Assembly: GCA_036345935.2 (NCBI GenBank)
Contig: JADWOT020000002.1
Location: 10,473,782 to 10,537,781 of the forward strand
DNA: 64,000 nt
Source: Taenia hydatigena
Lineage: Eukaryota > Platyhelminthes > Cestoda > Cyclophyllidea > Taeniidae
Reading direction: 5' to 3'
In this document: one piece after another, positions 24,159 to 35,889 of the stretch
How positions within the stretch are numbered: the first letter of the stretch is position 1
Layout of the letters: the number at the start of each line of letters is the position of its first letter
Translations under genes and position numbers: made by a program
Notes under the pieces: model-generated
What the model was told of the DNA's origin: nothing
Database searches by the model: none
The model's input: only the letters and a program-made list of their open reading frames with translations

Positions 24159-27100
24159 CAAGAAAGTGCACCATCATGACTGGGAATGGAAATGGCATGA
24201 GCAAAACTTTGTACGAGACAAACAGCTAAACAAATATACGAGTTCAATGCGAGAAATGAAAATAAAGATATGCGGCAAACAATTGAAGGCTACTGTAACT
24301 CACCATTACTGAAAGGTGCTAGTATAGACGATTTGCATGATAACGATCCAAAAAGTCACGCCTTGAGGCTAGCACATCGGTTCTCTCCGTATCGTCCAGT
24401 TTCAAAGTCATGTGCCCACGGCGTCTGCACACTTCTTCCTCGTATAACTATGAGGCAAGCAATAATTCAACATCACAATCTGCGCTAAGTCAACTTGTGC
24501 CAACAATGACATCAGTGCTGTTGCATCTCACTAAATATCGACAACTACTTCATCTGACAGCAAACAATTCCCCTGGTGGTCGTTGTCATAGATTTGCTAC
24601 TTGTTGCGAAAACGATTGGGCTTATCTACCACAGAAGAAAACATTGTATAAACGAAATAATGAGCTGCAAAATATTTTTGAAGCAGGTTGGATGCAACAC
24701 TGTGATGAGGATTTGAATCAAAACGAATCCTACCATCAGCTGCATAAATATAACTTATTTGTCTATTCCATGAGCCAAAGCGACAACACAACAAGAACTC
24801 ATCAAAAGTTTTAACTCTCTTCTCGCTTCGGATCCATTCACACCTCCATGACAATGCGCTTCTAGCTATAGACATGACACACATTAAGCAACAGATAAGT
24901 CGCTCATCTCAGATACAACCGTTTCATGCTTCCACTTTTGACTACCACTTGGGTTCACTCCCTGTCCCGATGTGTGGTCACACGTATATAAGGCTTAAAC
25001 AATAACCCAACTCGCCGTTTTCCTTAAACTATTGCGTATTCTATAGAAGATGCTGTGGAGTGTCCCAATCTGCAATTATTTCTACCACTTTTATCGCTCA
25101 AGCACCCAATATTTCGGATTGCAAAACACGCTTCAAAATTTCGAGGTCTAGATACTGGCATTAATCTTGGAGGACAATGCGCACCTTGTTCGCCTTAGTA
25201 ACTCTTAATCTTCCCTTTGTGATCGCTTATTTTCAGTAGGCGCTTCGTTGCCCAAAAGTCGGTTTTGTCAATGAAAGGATTCAAATCCGCGAGCGAGTGA
25301 GAAAAATAATGCAGCTACCATGGACTAGCCATGATTGTGTCACTCACATCGCAAGCCGTCCTACCCTTCCACCCATTAGTTTCACAAACTAATCCACCAG
25401 GCGCATGAATTATTTGTGCTGGTGCGCACATTGAAAAATTGCTTATATGGGATACTATAATAGCGTAATGCTCAAACATTTTAGCGGATAGTGTTGTTCT
25501 CAGATAATGAGCAACTCGACAGTTTGGTTCTCTAATCACACAAAAGTAACTGCTTACCTGATTCGGTTAGAGATGAAAAAGTGGACTGATGATTAACTCT
25601 CAAACAGCCTCAGGAAATGGTCACAAGACTCGAATTCACAACCATTTAAGTCGTATGTGAGTAGAACGAGTTCGAAGGCGCACAAGTGGATGTCTCAATC
25701 AACCCTTTCTCAGGTTAATTGTAAACACTTCTCTCCCACATGATTCTCTCAATCAGAACACTTGTCATTAATGCATCCTCTTTTGCCTCCTGCAGGTACA
25801 AATTCCATCGGAAATAAAGCAGTCATACAAATGAAAGCGAGGCACGCATTCTTTCAAGCAAACCATAAGAAACCCCATCTCTTGCATGAATCCTAACCAT
25901 GAACACCATCCCATTGATGGCTCTACTCAATTCCACTTGGAACCCAGATATACCGGGAATTCTACATTCTGCTTCAGCACTTGCCAAGCAAATGTTTGAA
26001 TAACTGACGTAAGCAAACATCTGAACCCACTCAATTCAACGAGATTACGGTCGACTTCGTCATTCGCCTTAACCTAAATTCACTTCGTTACTTGGTCAAA
26101 AGTAACCCACAAGTGGGGTCGACAATTGGCATCATAGGGACAAGACCAACCCGTCCAAAACAAAACGAACCAACTGGGCGATCATTCCATTCCAACTCCT
26201 CACTCACTCACTCCTACTTTACCGTGTTTAACCCACAACATAAATGACACGACAACATTCACTGGGTTTCTATCCCACTAACTTCCCACATTCACCAAGT
26301 TCTTACAAGCTTGTTTGATAAAAACCAGCTTTTTACTCAGAGAGCACCATTGCGCAAAGTCCTTAACATACATCACGAAAATGTAAACGGGATTATGTAG
26401 GGTAAATTGTGAACGACACCAATAACAATGGTCCCAAAGTTGGCCCAATTGCAGAAAAGGTAACGACTCACTTTCCTACTTAAGCGTTTTGGCACGATGA
26501 TTGACATGAATTTGATTCAGCGTCGTCAACAAGGCTCAGTAACTCACTCAAAACAAAATAATCTAACCCTTTCCCACAAGACAGGGCTTCTGGCCTCACT
26601 AATTTTGCGCCAGGATCGAAAGGTGCGGTTCCAACGCTCTCACAGTTGCCCAAATCCTTTCAACACCAAGCGCGTATGAGGGTCCTGTTCCAATGCAAAA
26701 AAGTTTGTGTATATCCTAATACAATGGCACAAGTGTGGACGTTTATCTTTCCTAAATAGGCAGCTCCTTCAATCTACTGAAGACAAATGAAAGCAAAGAA
26801 ATTCAAAGCGTATTTGTCTGTTATCCAAAATTAAACATCAGCGATCTGCAACAATCCTCAACACCCTGTAACGACATGCTAATCAAGACTGCGAGACACT
26901 ATTGGCCTATCTGCCTGGTCCAGCACAATGTCCAACTCAAGGTAAGCGGTAACGGCGTAGTAACACTTAGAACTGGGTTGTGGCAGTCAATAACCCTCTA
27001 TTTGTTAGCGCGCTAGGTTCATCTCGAAGATGAGTTACCTCCACCAAACCTCGTGGCACATGAATCATTTTTCACATCCAGCGATACTTGACGCGAATCT

Positions 27101-28019
27101 AACCTTAGGCGAACAAATCATAGGTGAATGTATGGACTGAAAGCCCTGCGTAGACACAGTAGCAGATCAACAACCATAGATAACGCCAAAAACTACCAAG
27201 ACCAAAAGTATAGAGTGGGCCAAGGAGTGCCAGAACAGCCGCATTTCCAAATCTAGGTATTTCATTCACAAACCACCCGTACACTACATAACTAGTAATG
27301 AGTCGTTATCTCTATGCTCATGCACAGACTCTCCAAATTCACCACAGTTGCGACTTATTTTCGACAAACAAGTAACCCAACGAAATGGAAAAGCGGCACA
27401 ATTAATCATTTGGTCCAAATCACCAGGCAAAAATATTAGAGAAGGTATTAATCGTACCCTTTAATGCTCAAAAATGTCACACAGATTTCCCACTGATGAA
27501 ATCGTCTGTCTTATGCATTAAATCCACTGCCCAAAAGGAGACACAAACCTTAATTTACATCACGCACAAAAATAAGTGCACAGCCACTAAGTCCAGTCCA
27601 CAGCACCCAGCCAGAAACACATGCTACAAAACTTCAAATTGGAAGACACAAAAAAGGAAACGAGACGTGGATTAAGAACCAGTATTAGAAATAAATACGC
27701 ACTCACCGCTGCTGGCTACGGATTTGCAAGTACTAACAGATGACACACGAAGATGCAACGCGCGCCTGCCATCCTTGAACTTGAGTTCCAGTGAATATTA
27801 ATCCACAACGTAAAACAAAATCTCCAAAACTAAACCTTACAAAATTTGGTTTGTAAATATCACACCATTGTGTTTCGCATATTTGACGTAATTTATTATG
27901 TTTAAACACTGGAAATTCTAAAGTATTTTTCTTGTCTGCTGTGAGTCGCTAAACAAGATTAAACGTCTTTTTAACCTTCCTTTTAGATTTAGTACGCACT
28001 TCTAGGCACTGTCGTTTGC
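24159..28019. other. no gene recognised
   Basis: Nearly 4 kb with only short frames (134 codons at most, at 24410-24814), none with signal peptide, domain or convincing splice sites. If the F-box gene has upstream exons they should be here on the minus strand. Confidence 0.5.
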
Positions 28020-30230
28020 TACTTTCTTACGGAGAAGACGCTCATTTCGCGGCCTATGAGCATCTTGAATGGGGAGACACTAGCTGATGCGTGAACTGTA
28101 GACCTACACGCAAGAAGAGCGCATCTTAGGCCCAAATCCCAATCGTCAGGCCATGTCTCCTTGGTCATAGACTTTAGTAGTCCTATTAGGATGCGGATTT
28201 ATTCTTTCTACACGTCCGTTGTCCTACGGATCCCCAGGCGTCGAGCGCGTCCTTGAGATTCTGGGAGTTCTGCATAGTTCAGTGAAGAGTCGGCTTTCGA
28301 AATTACGACCTTGATCGCCATGGACTGATTTAGGTACTCCGTACTGATGGATCCAATGATTGAAGGAGATTGACGCGAACATATCGGCTTCTTACGACTT
28401 CGTGGGTTCCACTTCGTTCGCTTTCGTGAAGTGGTCAACCATAACAAGAATGTATCAGTTTCCCATTTTGATTGGTGGTAGAGGACCTATAATACCTATA
28501 CTTACTCTTTTGTTTGAAAAGGCGGATACATGGGTTGCAGGGATGCAAGTATTGTGAAGCGAGGCTTCTTGAAACTGCTGCAGAAGTCTACCACGTCTGA
28601 GGAGAGAGGGCTATCATCATCGTTTGCTCAAGGCCTCCACAATCTCTTACTCGCCTTTATGGCCCAATCGCTCGTGCAACTCTTAAAGGACTGTTGGAAT
28701 CAAAGAACCTGGAACAACTAGGCGCATTGGGAAACGTGGTGTCCTCTTAGGACCATGAAACCTTATCTTCCAGGGAGAGTCTGGACTACTGTTGCCATTT
28801 CCGCCTGGCTGCCTTCTGGACGAGTTCGTCTCTTTCGCAGTAGGCTTATACGGGGATGCGAGAAACTACTCTTACACCAGAGCCGTGTCAGGACCAGTAT
28901 TCTGCATTTTCCTCCACCGATGTTTAGTAGGCTCTCTCAAAAATAGCGTATCCACTACATCGCTATCCCCTTCTGCTGAGAGAGGTTTGCCGGACAATGC
29001 GTCTGCGTTGCTATTCTTATTTTCTTTTCTGCATTGCACTGTAAAGTCAAACCATTGCAGTTCCTCGTACCAGCGTGTAACCCTAACGGTCGATCGCCTT
29101 CTTTGTCTCTAACCGGGTCAGCGTCAAATGGTCTGTTCTCACTCTGATCTGTCTCGCTATCAGGTAGCGCTTGAAGTGTCGCATCATTGTGTAGATGACG
29201 AAAAGTTCACGTTCTGTTGCACTCCGCTGTCTCATTTTTTTGTTGGGTCTGTCACTAGCGTAGGCGATGACGTGTTCTCTGCCTTCTTTGTCTCTTTGCG
29301 AAAGTACATCGCCCACGACCACGTCACTGGCGTCCGTGTCCAGTACAAAGGGTGGTGCGTCGGTCTCATAGTTTGGTCAAGCCAGATTCAGAACAGAGCA
29401 GAGCGTTTGTTTTAGTTCCTCGAAGGCTTCGTCATGTTTGTTCTCCCGATTGGATTTATTTTTCGCCTGCTTCTCGGTTAGGTTGTGCAGGAGACCAGCG
29501 ATCTTGGCAAAGCCTTTAATCAAATGCCTGTAGTAGTTCGTCAAACTGAGGAAGCTGCGGAGTTCCATCTGATTGGTTGGTGATGGCCACGCTCTCACTT
29601 AGGTGACCGTATCCCATCTGGCGAGACTATGTCCCAAGATGGTGACTGAATGCCGTGAAAATGGCACTTCTTTTGATTCAAGTTGAATGCCGCATCCTAC
29701 AGACCACCTAGCACTAGCTTAAGATTTGCGTTGTGCTCGCGAATGTCTCTACTGAAAACAAGGGTGTCATCAAGGTAGATTGTGCAAAATTTTGGAAAAG
29801 GCCTAATTCGTACTGTCTGCATCAGGCTCCGAAAAGTAGCTGCAGCGTTATACAGTCCAGAAAGGCATTGCCTACGATTCGTAAAGCCCGTTGAGCACTA
29901 TGAAATCCGTCTTCTTTCTGTCTTTTTCCGCTACTTCTACTTGCTGGTATCCGGATTTTAAGTCCAGTGTAGAGAACCACTTCGATCCATGGGGGGAATC
30001 CAAGGGGTCGTTAATATGAGGTAAAGGAAAAGCGTCTGTCTTAGTTATGGTATTTAGCTTCGTGTAATTAACACAGCCGTAAACTACAATTGCTTTTCTT
30101 TACCAGTGCAATTAGGGGGCCCATAGTGACTTGGATGGCCCTATAACATCATCCTAGATCATCTCTTCCACCAGACGGTTTACTTCTTCTAGGAGGGGCG
30201 GCGGGACGCGTCTGGGTGGTTGCCAAATGA
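28020..30230 (-). mobile_element. decayed Ty3/gypsy retroelement, pol region
   Basis: Read on the minus strand, pol pieces occur in the Ty3/gypsy order but in changing frames with several stops. Reverse transcriptase motif LDLKSGYQQVEV lies near 29,940-29,970 and the catalytic YLDD box near 29,762-29,779. The downstream connection segment is at about 29,420-29,600. An RNase H start with a DTDAS motif is near 29,310-29,330 and continues to 29,090. The integrase zinc-finger region (a GHKGE motif, then a damaged CxxC) lies near 28,560-28,690, the integrase core with HGDQGRNFES and NGRVERI near 28,200-28,450, and the integrase C-terminal end with SPFKMLIGRE near 28,040-28,090. No gag, protease or LTR was recognised, so this is a truncated, inactive copy. 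Confidence 0.9.
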
Positions 30231-30284
30231 GTCTAGCTTTGCCGGTGCCAATAATGCGTTTGACGACACTTGTTCGTAGTCTTG

Positions 30285-30480
30285 ATCTACAGTACAGTGC
30301 GAATTTCGTTCTCTCTGTATGCAATTTTGTAGTATTTTTCTGCAGGAGAGCGCGAATTTTGCTTTTATTAAATGCAATTTTGTAGTCTTAATCTGCGGGA
30401 CAGTGCGAATTTCGCTCTCTCTGTATCCAATTTTGTAGTATTTTTCTGCAGCAGAGCGCGAATTTTGCTTTTATCAAATG
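30285..30480 (-). repeat. stray 53-bp satellite units, inverted
   Basis: About 3.5 units with a clean 53-bp period (GCGAATTTCGCTCTCTCTGT, CAATTTTGTAGT words). Opposite in orientation to the main array. They begin about 50-90 bp beyond the last recognisable retroelement sequence, on its 5' side. Confidence 0.85.
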
Positions 30481-31292
30481 TTTTTGCAAACTTCAGTAAT
30501 GCCACTTGTATGTTAGCATCCGTAATTATATAAGCGACTTTTTACAGTCATCTTTTATTCATTGAAATCCTAATTGATACTAATTACTACCTTTCCATTA
30601 GTTGTCTACTTAGCGTTAATCGAGATGGATGCGGCAGAACAATTCACTTTGATGAGAATAATTTTGAAATCCTCCAACCTAAGTGCTCATTATACGCCTT
30701 TAAATGGTGCCTTTTAAGAGTTCATGGAGAAGTGTTGTTACTGATTCAGCTAATTCGAAGTGTTAAAGTAGTATAGCGGAATAGATGCCAACAAGGTGAC
30801 AACCTGTGCTGCATGCGAAACGGAAGTTTGGCATATTGAAAAGGAATGTGTATGATTGCCTCGAGAACTACTTAACATTACAATCACACAGAAATAATTG
30901 TACCGCAGTTTTATTATTGTGAGCACTAACCTGGCACTGAATCAGGGCCAATTTCTTTGTGCTTCCCACTTAATCGGGTGTGCGGACCTCAGCCTCGTTT
31001 ACAAGCAGGGTAGCGCAGCTACATAGAAATTCTTGTGAAGCGTTCTCAGGTGCATATTAGAAACCCCGACGAAATCGTTGCCTACACATTAAATTGGCAA
31101 GTGCATGCACCTAGTGTGACGTTCACAGCTAGTGTCACTGAAACCCGAGAAATGAACTGTTTTTAAGTGTGAAATATGAATACTGTGGCGAGAATAAAGA
31201 GTCAGTAATGCAAGTGTTCTTCAAGTTGTCAAGTGGGCTTCAGTAAAACAAAAGATTACGGTGTTGAAATATCTGAGCTTTCGTCGAGATTG
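30481..31292. other. no gene recognised
   Basis: AT-rich; no supported exon. Confidence 0.5.
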
Positions 31293-31577
31293 TTAGTTCC
31301 ACTCCAGTACTTTTGTTTCGACAACTGATTGTCGCTGTTGGTTATCTTTGACACGGCTACCAACCAATTGTTCAAACGAGAAGGATTTCTGTCCATCAAC
31401 AGATTTTTCAACCAGGATAATTAAGCATAATTTAATTCCACTCAATGCGTGAAGGTGATGAGGGAGAGAGGCGCAAGTCGTGGTGCTCTTCGAAGAACAG
31501 AAGGTGGTTATGCTCTTGTCACCCAATTGCTCAGGCAAACTAGGGGTCGCCTTCACACATGCCAAATTATGCCACAA
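31293..31577 (-). CDS. candidate 3'-terminal coding segment, unrecognised
   Basis: An open frame on the minus strand ends with a polar, natural-looking C-terminus (KSFSFEQLVGSRVKDNQQRQ). The first part is Ser/Thr/Cys-rich with a hydrophobic patch (ALSGIKLCLIILVE). No clear acceptor was identified. It lies downstream, on the same strand, of the signal-peptide exon at 32137-32233 and could be its gene's last exon; the link is speculative. Confidence 0.25.
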   Translation of the reverse strand: MWHNLACVKATPSLPEQLGDKSITTFCSSKSTTTCASLPHHLHALSGIKLCLIILVEKSVDGQKSFSFEQLVGSRVKDNQQRQSVVETKVLEWN

Positions 31578-32136
31578 TGTTCCCTAGACATTCCAAATGA
31601 CGCAGGACTTTGATTATGCTTCACTCGACAACACAATGAAGCATGAATGCAAGTTCGATTTACCACAGTAATGAATGGGAGCTTTATCACTGGAGAAAGG
31701 GTCACAGGTATGCAAGGAGGGAACAGAAAGGCGTGGTTTTACAAGGTCCGCCAAAGTTTACTGCAATGCCCTGTCAACTCGCTCTCTCATCCATAATATT
31801 TGCATTGACAGCACCAAGAGCATGGCTGAGATGCAAAATTGGGCATTTGAACACAATAATGTTAACAGCATGGGCTAGATAAGCTATTATATGCAGCGGC
31901 TGAATGCTTTGAAATTGGCGAGGGGTGTGTTTTAAAAGGAGGTTTGGTCAGAGAATTGGGATGCTCGTGTAGCGCAATTTCAGCATGCTAAATAACAAAG
32001 CGGTTTAACTCCGTCACTTAAGGTAATGGAGTGGGGAGGGGACGTATGCTAGACAACCAAGCGGGTGAAGAGGAACATGACAAGTAAGGCGAGTTTATAA
32101 AGTGCGGCTCATTGGCCGCGACAATTGTTGACTTAC

Positions 32137-32233
32137 CACCGACGCTGTGGGTTATCACGGGCCCTGTGTGATGCAAAGAAATCAACAAGATGGCAAAGGC
32201 AGTAGGCACTTGCGACTTGTATGAACTCATCAT
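32137..32233 (-). CDS. candidate signal-peptide exon 1
   Basis: An ATGATG at 32233 starts a 97-nt stretch encoding an N-terminus with a hydrophobic core (TAFAILLISLHHTGPV), ending in phase 1 at a strong GTAAGT donor. The exon design (short signal-peptide exon, phase-1 donor) is the same as in the duplicated secreted-protein genes at 33.7-40.5 kb, on the same strand as copy 1. Similarity in sequence to those exons is not evident. Confidence 0.4.
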
Positions 32234-32824
32234 GATATCACTTGCCTATTGTCCACACGTTTGCCCAACATACCAAACCACGCTTTTACTGATTGAAATA
32301 ATTTGCATGCCATAGCCTTTTACTTATAAGTTTATAAGATTTGGCGGGATGGTGCCTGCTTTTTTAATTTGTGCACACAGCTGTAACATTTATGTGGTGC
32401 AATTAGGCAGGTCACGAATGGCGAGAATCTTCAACCAACCAGCGTCAGTGTGGGTAGGCTGGTTGGGTATTGTGTGATGGAAATGGGTCAAAAGGCCAGG
32501 TTCTCGTAACGTGACAGAGAGGGCATGAAAAAGTTAACAACTTGCCTATGAAGCGCCGTCTTATCGACCAACTACTCTACCAAATTTTGCGGATTATTAC
32601 AACGCTAATTTAAAAAATGCGCATCCTATTTATGGTAGCATCTGATTCGGCACAATAGTGCTTGCTTCCGCTACACAGAATTAAATGGTGAGTTGGTGTA
32701 AGCAAAGGAATTGAAATGTACACTTACCTGAAGACGTCGCGGCTTAAAGTAGAAGTTGCGGTCACTTTCAAAATGCAGGCTAATTGTTGTATGCATTGGG
32801 CTTTAACATATGACAATGCTACAT

Positions 32825-33100
32825 TTGACACAAGAGAGTGTAGTCTCTAACTCGAAGGCGGATTTACCCGATGCTGTCATGACTGTTAGTGAGTGGTGGA
32901 AGAGACCGCATTTAAATGCCTTATAAACTAGGCTCTTTAACAGAACATCGCAGCAATGTTTAATTTGACACAAGAGAGTGTAGTCTCGAAAGCGGATTTA
33001 CCCGATGCTGTCGTGACTACCAGCGAGTGGCGAAAGAGATCGCATTTAAACGCCTTAAAAACTAGGTTCTTCAACAAGACATCGTCGCATTTTGCATAGC
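32825..33100 (-). CDS. tandemly duplicated 140-bp coding-like unit
   Basis: Two direct copies with period 140 bp: 32825-32964 and 32965-33100. On the minus strand both are open in the same frame, with the shared words KAFKC, TASGKSAFE and TTLSCVK. The upstream copy follows an acceptor (CGTAACTTAG) at 33101. About 14 base differences separate the copies over the aligned ~43 codons; about 8 are silent. The one length difference is two whole codons. A donor between the copies was not found, and the frame shifts where the second copy starts, so how they would be joined is unclear. This could be part of the 3' region of copy 1 of the secreted-protein gene. Confidence 0.4.
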
Positions 33101-33712
33101 CTAAGTTACGATCGGAATGGGGCTCAGTAGGCAGCAGAACTCCCACAGGTTTTTAGAGGGTTCTTATAGATCGGACATTCATCTGTGCCATCATTCTACT
33201 GCTTCTACACAGTTATAATTCCTTTGATAGTGCCGAGACGTTGAGCGAATCGCGTACTTACCCAAGGATGTCGTGGTTGCTAACAAGATAAGGAACAATA
33301 TAGCATTTAAACCAAACTCTGTAGAGATAAGGGAGAGGCGCTTTAGTTTTTTTGTGTTTCACTCCGATTTGTGGCTCTGTGACAGCATGTGCGGTTGTAG
33401 ATAGCAAGCTTAAATCACTAGATGTGAGTGCTTTAATGCAGAATGAAAAAATAAGGATTGGGTCAGACTGAAGGTTGATGAGGAGACTGAAACCGACTCT
33501 GTTATTTGCCCAACATTCTGGTCGTACATTTCGCCAAGTAAAGCAACTTACTTGGCGTTTCCTGATAAACTGGAAAATGAAATTGGCTACAATTAGTGCT
33601 CATGATGGTTTTTTTAAGCAATTTGCAACAAAATGAGATGCACTTCGTGCAGCTACCAATAGCTTCTTTAAACGCTAATGCTTGATGGAGATTTGGTAGC
33701 ACTCAAACTTAC

Positions 33713-35654
33713 GACTGCATTCCTCCACTTCTGGTGATGTTCCTAAAGTTTAATTTGTAATGCTTAGCATTTGGCGCTCAAACAACTCAAAGACCTCTTT
33801 GCCGAAAGATTTTGCATCCACACACTGCTCTACAAGTGCTTTTGCCTTTAACCTGCTTGCGTCAAAACTGGGAGACAATTTGTGCTCGTGAGTGCGTGAT
33901 TACCCCACACTTACCACGTTGTGCATAGTCCACGGACACTGTCAGGTATGTTGCTTAAGAAATCCAAACAAAGTTTTCGTACTCCAACCCAAATCGGGTA
34001 GGGAATGTTCCATGGAAAATTCGCAAATTTGTGGTTGCATTTTTCACCATGTCAACTGCAGCATTAAATGTTAACACAGGCTCAGCAAATGCTCACAAAG
34101 CTTTAGTAAATAGGAGCATGGTCTTTGAAAGGGTAGTAATTACTTGGAGAGCGAGAGCTAGCTGAAATAGGTCCACAATGCTCTCTTACCAAATACAACA
34201 ATGAATAATTTAGCTTCTTTTCTTTAAACTCACTGCAATCGGTGGTGGTTTTTTGTATGAGTTTAATGCCTCCCCACATACAGCTGTCGCGTTCATTCAT
34301 GATCAACGAAACCTGCGGCCAGCACGAATGCAGCTTTTGAGATGGTGCAAAACAATTAGGCCTCATGAAGCAAAAAACTAATTGAAGGAGTCGATTTACC
34401 GTTGCATTGCTCTCCGCTCCTTGAACAGCAAAATCGACGGTAAAGTACTCCTGTCCCTTGACAAATCGCGAGAAGGGAAACGATGTCTTCAGATCGACCT
34501 CGTCTAACAAGTGCACAAACTCCGACATACAGAATTTGAAATTCTTATTTTCAGCTAACATAAAGCCTTTATTTGGGTACCTTTTGCAGGTGGTGAAAAG
34601 TTACAATGTGACACAAAATATGTTGCTGAAAAGGGACTCTCAAGAGTCGGATCCTCAAAGATAACAAACCTCGTCTGTTTCGTCACATCCTTCACGGTGA
34701 TGGTGACATTGTCTAAAATCGACAAATAAATAAGGCATAAAATCTACGAACTCTTGCAATTTGTAAACTTACGAAAGAGCTTCCATTTTACTTTTGCGTG
34801 TCACTTGTGGGTTTCATGTGGCAGCTTAACGGATTGTCTGTTCGTCAAGGTGGATGCAACAATATGTTGAATGCACATGGGTTTTTCGCCAGGTCTTTTG
34901 TCGTCCGTGTTTAAAAGAGGCTCTACTTAAATAATTTGCATCCTGTCTGCCATTATCAAGGCAAAGGTTAGTTGTTTAATTGACCATTTCGCGTCTTAAA
35001 ATATGTTAATGTGTATATGTGCACATGCCTATGTATATTCGCATTTGAATGATATAGGCAATGCGCAAAGTTTGCATAAATAAATAAAGTTTAACGTACC
35101 TTTAGTTCGATGACAAGGACTGCCCCAAACCTCGCCTCTGAATATGCATTCGTTATCTCTAATCGACATTTCTCCCATTGGGTATGGATTATAAACATAC
35201 ACCACCTAAACACAGTGATTACAAGGGTAGGAGATGGCCATGCTGTGGTTGTTTACATGCGTCGCAAGCACTTGACACTGTTAGTATGGTGCACTTCAAA
35301 AATCTAATTCATTCTTTGTAAAACTTATCTCACATAATCCCTTGTTAGAGACTTCATGTGGAAATTCTCATTAATGCACGTACCAATTCACCACGATACC
35401 GATATGTCATCACATCTGATGATCCTCTCGGCCTTCCGACAACTCGAGAGCCCCACAACGTTGGACCTTGGTTGCCTTAAAGAAAAAGTGTGCTTCCTCA
35501 TCTCTAACCTTATTTATAATATCTTAGCTAAAAATGAGAACCATAACATGAAGGGTAAATGAAAGCATTAACTGGTGAGAAAATGCAAGTGAGGCTGTGA
35601 ATGCATACCCACGCCATGTGCCACACAGACGAGAAGCACAATCGCTCCTAACAT
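33713..35654 (-). pseudogene. multi-exon secreted-protein gene, copy 1, with in-frame stops
   Basis: Nine exons can be traced: 35654-35609 (signal peptide, MLGAIVLLVCVAHG), 35475-35384, 35205-35100, 34922-34773, 34712-34581, 34554-34400, 34312-34190, 34055-33915 and 33742-33713. Phases match across exons 1-7, and most boundaries are canonical GT/AG. The predicted product is extracellular, with scattered Cys and several N-glycosylation sequons (for example NVT and NAT). Exon 5 encodes NVTITVKDV and exon 6 SFPFSRFVKGQEYFTVDFAV. I do not recognise the family. Lesions: TGA in exon 4 (34801-34803), a phase mismatch between exons 7 and 8, and TAA in exon 8 (33955-33957). Three exon sizes are equal, and others close, in copy 2 at 38.6-40.5 kb. 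Further 3' exons may exist below 33.7 kb. The exon model is well supported by comparison; whether the gene is dead is less certain. Confidence 0.6.
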
Positions 35655-35722
35655 AATCTGCCCCTATGCTCCAAGCGATGTCTCGTGTGCATTTATGTAA
35701 GTTCTACTTTGGCTTCGCTTAC

Positions 35723-35869
35723 TTGATTGGAACTTTTCTCTCGCTTCATTTGTCGCACCAATGATGTTGCATTGTGTAAGCCAGAGGTCAGAGCTGTGGA
35801 TTTGACCAACACTGCACCGTGCAACATCTCATTCCAAGATTGTAGTGACTTGGCAGACTGAGAATTTCG
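35723..35869 (-). CDS. exon-like segment upstream of copy 1
   Basis: 147 nt (49 codons, no stop) between a strong acceptor (TTTTACCTTTGCCAG) and a GTAAGC donor, phase 0 on both sides. The peptide is polar, with a WNEMLHGAVLVKSTALTSG stretch. It lies 70 bp upstream of the signal-peptide exon of copy 1, so it is more likely the 3' end of a preceding gene than part of copy 1. A diverged relative is visible at about 38,450-38,590 in front of copy 2, so it was included in the duplication. Function not recognised. Confidence 0.4.
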
Positions 35870-35889
35870 CTGGCAAAGGTAAAACATCT

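Noticed and set aside
29128..29415. 95-codon plus-strand frame
   Set aside because: It lies antisense to the retroelement RNase H region and has no independent support.
34801..34803. The in-frame TGA as a selenocysteine codon
   Set aside because: No selenocysteine insertion element was identified, the protein family is unknown, and another stop (TAA) exists in exon 8, so decay is simpler.
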